Source: a virus. From it: 37,559 nt of DNA. Below the pieces are notes generated by a model. It was not told the DNA's origin, did no database searches, and worked only from the letters and a program-made list of their open reading frames with translations. Positions 32,927-37,559 of this stretch are shown piece after piece. Made by a program: the position numbers and the translations under genes. Numbering within the stretch: position 1 is the stretch's first letter; each line of letters opens with the position of its first letter. The stretch lies in the IMG/VR virus record IMGVR_UViG_3300022602_001925, positions 1 through 37,559 of that record. One strand, given 5' to 3'.

Positions 32927-33466
32927 CAAATTCATATGAACCATCACTAACAGTGCGTAACTATATGAGTGGGATTTCTTAAAGTAATAGCCTTCACTTG
33001 GCTTGTCCCAAATCTCAGCAGCAATTTCTTTCCATCGTTTACCAATCAAATATCTCTTCGCTGGCCGTATAAGAGCCAATACCATTGCAAGCTTATCAAG
33101 TGTGTCTGGATAATGTTGCAATATGATATCATGATGATTCCCAATGTGAACGACTCTGGCACAGAACTCTTTATCCTTTAATTTTTCCCACTGCGGTTCT
33201 TTTGCAACCAACGCATCTAAATGCGCATTATCTCGCACAAGATTATATACTGAATTATTCAGTAAATCTAGTTTCATATATCCTAATTCTTCGGCAGCAT
33301 CATAATCTATGTTAGCTAACCCTGTAATTGGATTAAATGGAATAGGATTAACATAAACACCGCTGTTATGCTTGACAATAACACCATCACGATTAATAGA
33401 CGCAGGAATATGCTTGATAATCTTTAAGATATTGTTTCTATCACTTAAATCTATGTCAATATCCAT
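32906..33466 (-). CDS. Miniature DNA polymerase III alpha-like protein
   Basis: This 186-aa protein keeps, in order, short motifs of the bacterial Pol III alpha (DnaE) catalytic region: MDIDIDLSDR at the start (compare D-F-D-V-D-F), VKHNSGVYV at about 31-39 (compare GKHAGGVVI), GYMKLDLL at about 62-69 (compare LVKFDFLGL), LAMVLALIRPA at about 126-136 (compare LVALVALFRPG) and GYYFKKSHSYSYALL at about 159-173 (compare FNKSHAAAYAL). The three catalytic Asp positions seem kept. The PHP, thumb, clamp-binding and OB parts are absent; DnaE is over 1000 aa. Whether it polymerises DNA is unknown. The start is coupled to the upstream end by overlap with TAA-ATGG spacing. Confidence 0.72.
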   Translation of the reverse strand: MDIDIDLSDRNNILKIIKHIPASINRDGVIVKHNSGVYVNPIPFNPITGLANIDYDAAEELGYMKLDLLNNSVYNLVRDNAHLDALVAKEPQWEKLKDKEFCARVVHIGNHHDIILQHYPDTLDKLAMVLALIRPAKRYLIGKRWKEIAAEIWDKPSEGYYFKKSHSYSYALLVMVHMNLLCEAFD

Positions 33467-33727
33467 TTATATCCACCTTAACGCAAACAACGCCGCAGAT
33501 TTGGCATTCTCAAATGCCAAAGTGCTTGAATAATCGTCGCCATGCCAATGCCATTCTCCTTGAGTATTTTTGAAAATCCAACTTTCAATATTCTCATCCC
33601 AAAAATATGAAAGTCCCCAATCAACATTAACAACAAACCATCCGTTTGCAATACATTCTTCCATCTTTTTGAAGTTTTTGTCTTCTTCGTTCATATAATC
33701 ATCTTCAAAGTCAAACTCTTTAATCAT
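33467..33727 (-). CDS. Hypothetical acidic protein, 86 aa
   Basis: Acidic, Trp-rich: MIKEFDFEDDYMNEEDKNFKKMEECIANGWFVVNVDWGLSYFWD, then WHWHGDDYSSTLAFENAKSAALFALRWI. No family is recognised. I use the ATG that overlaps the upstream stop as ATGA (33727) rather than the GTG at 33733. It is followed directly by the mini Pol III alpha-like gene. Confidence 0.7.
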   Translation of the reverse strand: MIKEFDFEDDYMNEEDKNFKKMEECIANGWFVVNVDWGLSYFWDENIESWIFKNTQGEWHWHGDDYSSTLAFENAKSAALFALRWI

Positions 33728-33984
33728 GCCCACCTCATTAAGAATAAGTTACGTTCTTCATCATTCATAAATGCTAATATCATACCTTTTTGTGACCATG
33801 CTGTCAAGGAAGAATTGCACCAGTTGGCAATTTCAAGTTCATTAATAATATAATATGTTGGATCAGCAATAACAAGAATACTACTATTCTTCATCAAGTC
33901 TATGGCGCTCATAGAATCAATATCATAAGTTAAATCACGAACCTGTTTTAAAGATGGCGTTGCCACCACAAATCGCTGTGACAT
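33724..33984 (-). CDS. Hypothetical protein, 86 aa
   Basis: Small alpha/beta protein: FVVATPSLKQVRDLTYDIDSMSAIDLMKNSSILVIADPTYYIINELEIANWC ... FLMRWA. No family recognised. It is linked to the upstream zinc-finger gene by TAATG and to the downstream gene by ATGA, so it is one link in a chain of coupled genes. Confidence 0.7.
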   Translation of the reverse strand: MSQRFVVATPSLKQVRDLTYDIDSMSAIDLMKNSSILVIADPTYYIINELEIANWCNSSLTAWSQKGMILAFMNDEERNLFLMRWA

Positions 33985-34709
33985 TATAAACCTGCTTGTG
34001 CTAGGATATGACGAGTCATTTCAGTATCAGCAGCATAATCTTTTAGCTTCTTTGTCCAGAACTGCGGATCAATCCAACGAGAAAGTAAGTTAAGTTGTTC
34101 CTCAGATAGTGAATCAAACTTATCAATGCCATTATCGCAGCAATAAATTGCCCAACAACTAATGCGACCATTAAGAATATGCTGAACAAAACGATTGGCA
34201 CTTACTTTATTAAAGTAATCATTAAATTCATTGCCAGTGTCTTCTGCCCATTCTTGCATAGTAATAATAGATCGTTCTAGCGCATCAGTGCTGCTTTCTT
34301 GGCGCAGCAGTGTATAAAGATATTCTTCATATACCTTGTCTTTGCACCAGTTATCAATTTTGATTTGGTTCTTTAATACATAATCCATAAATTGTTTAAC
34401 ATTGATTGCACTGATTGCAACACAGTGTCGCCCAAACTTTACAAATGCATTATAAAAGTTGTTATTGCAAAAATCATCATATGATTTTAACTTGGCACTG
34501 CCTTGTGTAAGTTCATAGAACCGTAGCCATGTTTGGAAGCCAATGATGACGCCCTTCTCGCCACGCTGCAAGTCACGGCGCTTAGGTTCGCATTGATGAA
34601 CAGCTAATGTGCTTTCACGCACAAATCCTTGCCCACAATATTTGCATATGTGTTCACCAGGTTTAAACTCTTTTCTTGCTTCAATAGCTATTTTACGCAA
34701 TTCGTCCAT
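33984..34709 (-). CDS. C2H2-type zinc-finger protein, 241 aa
   Basis: After a short helix (MDELRKIAIEARKEF) comes one zinc-finger-like unit, HICKYCGQGFVRESTLAVHQCEPKRR (about 20-44), with Cys, Cys, His, Cys spacing suited to zinc and a basic tail suited to DNA. The long C-terminal part is helical, with FQTWLRFYELTQGSAK, VNRFV-like ANRFVQHILNGRISCWAIYC and DPQFWTKKLKDY. I recall such proteins from T4-like marine phages, without a known role. The ATG at 34709 has no ribosome site but follows TATAAT by six bases; a longer frame to 34838 would lie inside the deacetylase gene. Confidence 0.75.
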   Translation of the reverse strand: MDELRKIAIEARKEFKPGEHICKYCGQGFVRESTLAVHQCEPKRRDLQRGEKGVIIGFQTWLRFYELTQGSAKLKSYDDFCNNNFYNAFVKFGRHCVAISAINVKQFMDYVLKNQIKIDNWCKDKVYEEYLYTLLRQESSTDALERSIITMQEWAEDTGNEFNDYFNKVSANRFVQHILNGRISCWAIYCCDNGIDKFDSLSEEQLNLLSRWIDPQFWTKKLKDYAADTEMTRHILAQAGL

Positions 34710-34715
34710 CTTGTA

Positions 34716-34724
34716 ATTATAACA
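34716..34724 (-). promoter_or_regulatory. Extended -10 promoter of the zinc-finger gene (leaderless)
   Basis: TGTTATAAT (34724-34716) is a consensus extended -10, followed by TACAAG and the ATG at 34709. No good -35 is seen. Confidence 0.6.
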
Positions 34725-35247
34725 GTTTTTGTGCGGCAGGGGTAATAAAATATTTCCACATACGCAAATCAAATCCACGAATAACTTCTTCATGCAGTGG
34801 AAGTTCACTTGGGTCATATGGCGGTGTTGGTGTGCCAATTAAGTGATTATAATAGTCTGGATAACTTCCAAAATATACTTTTGGTGTGGCAATAAAATTG
34901 GTTACTTTGTGGATAAACATATGGTGAGGATGACCATACTCACCTTTCTCATTATGTGTTAGTATAATATCTGCGCCATCGCATAAAGCACGTATCCACT
35001 GTTCTGCATCACCATTATTAAATCCTGTTTTACCCTTTTCAACACTTTCCCAATTATCGGGCATACCACAAAATTTTGTGCGAATACCACGGCGTTCCCA
35101 GAATTGAGAAATCTCTGCTCCACGAGGATCGGTTCGTTGATAGGTAAGATAACATATCGTCCAATCCCAATCACTGTGTTCCATTATGAATTGGTAGGCA
35201 AAGATTGCGCAATCATCTGGATGAGCAACCATACATACCGCTTTCAT
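34717..35247 (-). CDS. PIG-L/LmbE-family deacetylase
   Basis: This 176-aa protein has the family hallmarks: VAHPDD at about 7-12 with the zinc-binding His and Asp, ILTHNEKGEYGHPHH at about 95-109 with the second zinc site, and FGSYPDYYN. Such enzymes remove N-acetyl groups from GlcNAc-containing substrates. The start overlaps the stop of the glycosyltransferase (ATGA), so the two probably act on the same glycan. It could modify host surface sugars or a phage glycoconjugate (inference). The protein is a little shorter than typical members (about 220-250 aa). Confidence 0.9.
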   Translation of the reverse strand: MKAVCMVAHPDDCAIFAYQFIMEHSDWDWTICYLTYQRTDPRGAEISQFWERRGIRTKFCGMPDNWESVEKGKTGFNNGDAEQWIRALCDGADIILTHNEKGEYGHPHHMFIHKVTNFIATPKVYFGSYPDYYNHLIGTPTPPYDPSELPLHEEVIRGFDLRMWKYFITPAAQKLL

Positions 35248-36062
35248 ATGCGTTCCTTTACAAATTCATCCCATGCGTTGCGTTGGTCAGCATCAAGAAG
35301 TTTATAAGCACGAGGATGCACACTTGCAGTAAGTGTGTTTGGTTGGTGAACTCTTTTCCACCAGATATTGAAGTTTGGCACATCATAGTCTGCTAGGTTA
35401 GCAACATCAATTATTTGTTCACCAGTATACAAATCATCAAAGTTTCCTTGTTTAGTTACCCATGCACTATAACATAGAAACTCAGTAATTCCATTAATAT
35501 TAAATTCACAATTACTTTCAAACCAGTTTATAAAATCAGGTTCTTCATAAACCATTTCTTTCATTGTTTGAACATCTGCAAGAAATGGTACACCAGCAGG
35601 ACTTAACCAATCAATGCGTGATATGTTATAATGTGTTTTAAGATATTCAATTCCACGATTCCAATGAGTATGTGGAATATCCCAAATTGCAAATCTTGCA
35701 CGGTTATACTGGTCAAAAATTTCTTCAAGTTGAAATGGACGAATAAACCATGTCTTGGCATCAAGTATCATGCACCATTTACTTTCTGCATGTGCACTGC
35801 CAAGTATCTTGCATACTTGCTGAGTATACCAACCTGTCAAATGAGGCGATGGATAATAACCAAACTCGCTACGATGAAATATGCGAACTTTATAACCAAG
35901 ATCGCCATACCACCTTACGTCAATATCGTCATGAGTTAGCGTGTCATCATTTAGTATGACATATATGTTTTGTATTTCATGATAAAAGTAATAAGACATA
36001 CTATATGCTTGATGTTCAAGCAAATGTAATTCATCACGATAAACAACAGTTAACAAGTCCAT
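35244..36062 (-). CDS. Probable glycosyltransferase (GT-A-like)
   Basis: This 272-aa protein has a nucleotide-sugar-binding style start (DLLTVVYRDELHLLEHQAYSMSYYF, IQNIYVILND), a WYTQQVCKILGSAHAESKWCMILDAKTWFIRPF segment (about 79-111) with an acidic D-A-K in the place of the DxD metal motif, and later NINGITEFLCYSAWV (about 188-203). The pattern resembles the DUF6492-type glycosyltransferases. It is translated with the PIG-L deacetylase by ATGA overlap. The sugar and acceptor are unknown. Confidence 0.78.
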   Translation of the reverse strand: MDLLTVVYRDELHLLEHQAYSMSYYFYHEIQNIYVILNDDTLTHDDIDVRWYGDLGYKVRIFHRSEFGYYPSPHLTGWYTQQVCKILGSAHAESKWCMILDAKTWFIRPFQLEEIFDQYNRARFAIWDIPHTHWNRGIEYLKTHYNISRIDWLSPAGVPFLADVQTMKEMVYEEPDFINWFESNCEFNINGITEFLCYSAWVTKQGNFDDLYTGEQIIDVANLADYDVPNFNIWWKRVHQPNTLTASVHPRAYKLLDADQRNAWDEFVKERI

Positions 36063-36064
36063 TG

Positions 36065-36280
36065 TTATTTTGTCATCTCATGTAGTATTCGTGCATGTTG
36101 AAGTGAATCCATAACGGTTGCATCTTTGCTTTTGAACACTGGACCCCATTCTTGCCACCATGTAACCAATTCAATTATTTCAGGTGTAAAGTTCAACATC
36201 AATTGTTGACCACCGAAGGTGTCATTTGTTTGTAGATATGCTATTCTATAATCATTTGTTGATGAATTTTTAATCGTCAT
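36065..36280 (-). CDS. Hypothetical protein, 71 aa
   Basis: Small soluble protein: DYRIAYLQTNDTFGGQQLMLNFTPEIIELVTWWQEWGPVFKSKDATVMDSLQHARILHEM. No family recognised. The start overlaps the stop of the gene upstream (ATGA) and its stop lies 2 nt before the glycosyltransferase. Confidence 0.68.
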   Translation of the reverse strand: MTIKNSSTNDYRIAYLQTNDTFGGQQLMLNFTPEIIELVTWWQEWGPVFKSKDATVMDSLQHARILHEMTK

Positions 36281-36738
36281 TTCATTGCTTCTTTAATTTC
36301 TTTATCGCTATACCCAAGTTCAACTAACATTGATTTATAATCAGTATCACTGATTTGATTAGAGAGAAGTTCTGCTTCATCTGTTTTAATATGCGGATAT
36401 AATTCTAATAATTTCTGTGCTCGTTTGTTCTTAGTAGTCTTACTGCTATATGCCATCCACTCATGACGATGCTTGCCCATGTTAGGGGAGACAGTGGTCA
36501 GAAGAAGCCATTGTAGTTTAGGATGCTTGTTAATATCAAAGAAACGCTTGTTCACACGCTCGTTCATTGCTTGCAGATAATATTGCTGCAATTCTGGAAT
36601 ACCGTTTACTACGCTGCCCCAACGCAACATAAGATATGTGGAGAACTTCTTACGTTCTTCATCTGTTAACTCATCATAGAAAGCACGGTTCTTGGTATCT
36701 AACTGTGCCATTTCATAACCAATGTCAAGTTTGTTCAA
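36277..36738 (-). CDS. Possible clamp-loader small subunit (gp62-like), TTG start
   Basis: This 153-aa helical protein reads FYDELTDEERKKFSTYLMLRWGSVVNGIPELQQYYLQAMNERVNKRFFDINKHPKLQWLLLTTVSPNMGKHRHEWM, then KNKRAQKLLELYPHIKTDEAELL. The helix order and the F-S-x-Y-L-M-x-R segment recall the small clamp-loader subunit of T4-like phages (gp62, about 187 aa), which with gp44 loads the sliding clamp. No gp44 or clamp gene is in the window, so this is tentative. The start is TTG, overlapping the upstream TGA (TTGA), with GGGGAG ten bases before it. Confidence 0.6.
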   Translation of the reverse strand: MNKLDIGYEMAQLDTKNRAFYDELTDEERKKFSTYLMLRWGSVVNGIPELQQYYLQAMNERVNKRFFDINKHPKLQWLLLTTVSPNMGKHRHEWMAYSSKTTKNKRAQKLLELYPHIKTDEAELLSNQISDTDYKSMLVELGYSDKEIKEAMK

Positions 36739-36944
36739 AAGTTATTTTCTCCCCAAGTAGAAGTTTCATTTTCCTCTTGTTTGCTCACATGATACATTAT
36801 TCGCAATTGGTCGGCAAGTTCTTTAAGTGTAGGATTGTGTTCAGTAGCACGAAGAATCGCCAACCATTCTTCGTGTTCTTTCATATAATTTCTATCATAT
36901 TCATATGAACGAATGCCGCTGCCTTGTGTCTTTACGTTTCCCAT
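36735..36944 (-). CDS. Hypothetical protein, 69 aa
   Basis: Charged helical protein: YDRNYMKEHEEWLAILRATEHNPTLKELADQLRIMYHVSKQEE. The middle resembles a small helix-turn-helix (LKELADQLRIMYHV), but the call is weak. No ribosome site precedes the ATG, which lies six bases after a promoter -10. Its transcript probably continues into the gp62-like gene. Confidence 0.68.
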   Translation of the reverse strand: MGNVKTQGSGIRSYEYDRNYMKEHEEWLAILRATEHNPTLKELADQLRIMYHVSKQEENETSTWGENNF

Positions 36945-36950
36945 AATGTT

Positions 36951-36979
36951 ATACTATCATAGAATTTTTAATAGGTCAA
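36951..36979 (-). promoter_or_regulatory. Sigma70-like promoter, leaderless gene
   Basis: TTGACC (36979-36974), a 17-nt spacer, TAGTAT (36956-36951), then AACATT and the ATG at 36944. Confidence 0.6.
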
Positions 36980-37476
36980 ACGATATTTTGGATGTCAATA
37001 GTTTCACTTGCACGGCTAATTTCTTTAACAAAATAGGCACAAACTGGCTTTGGTCCATCGCTCAGCGGAATGCACAATAGTTGACCATTTTTTAGTTTAG
37101 GAAAATACCAGCGCACATCCTGATAGACATCTTCAATTTCAATTGGCATAAAGGCTGCACGAAATGAACTTAATGGATTGAACGTAAATGCTTGGAATCC
37201 ACGGTCATTAAGTTTTGTAAGTGGTAAGGCTTCTAAATCACCAATCTCTGCTTCGCCAATAAGAATACGCCAATTATATGGCATCATGATTTTATGTTCG
37301 CCAATCTTTAATACAAGTGCTGGATCATTAAAACTTTCTAAAAATACCAACGGCAAGAAATAATAATCTGCTTCTGGTGGATTAGAGTTATCTAGCACAC
37401 AGAAACGCAAGTCATCAACTTGTTCTGGTAGGTTATTCATTTCAAATACGGTGTTATCAACTGTAAGTATACGAAT
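36976..37476 (-). CDS. Hypothetical protein, 166 aa, with apparent ATT start
   Basis: Soluble, strand-rich protein: DDLRFCVLDNSNPPEADYYFLPLVFLESFNDPALVLKIGEHKIMMPYNWRILIGEAEIGDLEALPLTKLNDRGFQAFTFNPLSSF, then DGPKPVCAYFVKEIS. I recall it as a conserved protein of T4-like marine phages without a known role. The first ATG (37440) has no ribosome site, but a perfect AAGGAG (37490-37485) lies eight bases before an in-frame ATT (37476). The 12 codons between (RILTVDNTVFE after the start) read like a true N-terminal strand. I therefore start it at ATT; no ATG, GTG or TTG is available there. Confidence 0.7.
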   Translation of the reverse strand: MRILTVDNTVFEMNNLPEQVDDLRFCVLDNSNPPEADYYFLPLVFLESFNDPALVLKIGEHKIMMPYNWRILIGEAEIGDLEALPLTKLNDRGFQAFTFNPLSSFRAAFMPIEIEDVYQDVRWYFPKLKNGQLLCIPLSDGPKPVCAYFVKEISRASETIDIQNIV

Positions 37477-37503
37477 GGTAATATCTCCTTAAACTAACTT
37501 AAC

Positions 37504-37530
37504 TTTATATAAAATATTTTATATTGTCAA
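37504..37530 (-). promoter_or_regulatory. Sigma70-like promoter at the right end
   Basis: TTGACA (37530-37525), a 15-nt spacer and TATAAA (37509-37504) lie before the AAGGAG of the 166-aa gene. Unlike the leaderless promoters it leaves about 20 nt of leader with a strong ribosome site. The rest of the right end (37531-37559) holds no supported gene. Confidence 0.55.
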
Positions 37531-37559
37531 ATAATAAATAATAATGTCAGCCACGATGC

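Noticed and set aside
34710-34838. 43-residue extension of the zinc-finger protein
   Set aside because: It runs through the 3' end of the PIG-L gene in another frame, and a consensus extended -10 lies just before the shorter start.
37544-37559. ATG on the plus strand at the right edge (possible divergent gene start)
   Set aside because: Only five codons are visible and no ribosome site precedes it, so it cannot be supported.

Overview
The window looks like part of the genome of a large, A+T-rich, T4-like tailed phage (myovirus), probably marine. It carries a T4-type primase and DnaB-family helicase, a possible clamp-loader small subunit, class Ia ribonucleotide reductase (nrdA, nrdB), a glutaredoxin, a PAAR spike tip, a lysozyme-bearing spike protein, a giant tail fibre and T4-style late-promoter octamers (TATAAATA and one-base variants). 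Nearly all genes are on the minus strand, tightly packed with ATGA or TAATG overlaps. Four single genes are on the plus strand, and each overlaps its minus-strand neighbour tail to tail.

Layout: 1-3600 holds GMP reductase, ribosomal protein bS21 and three hypothetical genes (one a large coiled-coil membrane protein). 3650-5260 holds a lipase, a secreted SleB-like cell-wall hydrolase and a tmRNA gene. 5268-10177 is a tail-spike/baseplate block (lysozyme-glycine-zipper protein, repeat protein, PAAR tip). 10164-15484 is the nucleotide block (glutaredoxin, nrdB, nrdA) with a radical SAM gene, a small zinc ribbon and a homing endonuclease inserted. 15496-19240 holds the tail fibre and a conserved protein. 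19363-20644 holds a second homing endonuclease and a PD-(D/E)XK nuclease. 20687-25220 is a late cluster with a nucleotidyltransferase, a holin-like protein and a probable abundant structural protein. 25252-28697 holds three more radical SAM proteins. 28700-31707 holds helicase, sulfotransferase and primase. 31739-37476 holds a baseplate-like protein, a miniature Pol III alpha-like protein, a PIG-L deacetylase, a glycosyltransferase and small conserved genes.

The most striking element is at 4956-5229 on the minus strand: a circularly permuted, two-piece tmRNA of alphaproteobacterial type. It has a T-arm, a CCA end, an acceptor stem with the G3-U70 alanine identity pair, an intervening hairpin and a tag frame reading ANDNAPFEMRLAA. 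This, with the A+T-rich sequence, points to an alphaproteobacterial host.

Promoters fall into two classes. Late octamers precede structural, lysis and tail-fibre genes. Sigma70-like promoters precede replication-type genes, and in six cases the -10 hexamer sits only 5-6 nt upstream of an ATG that has no Shine-Dalgarno sequence, predicting leaderless mRNAs. The tail-fibre start has a hairpin that would hide its ribosome site in read-through RNA but not in RNA started at the late octamer. No CRISPR array, insertion sequence or ordinary tRNA gene was seen.
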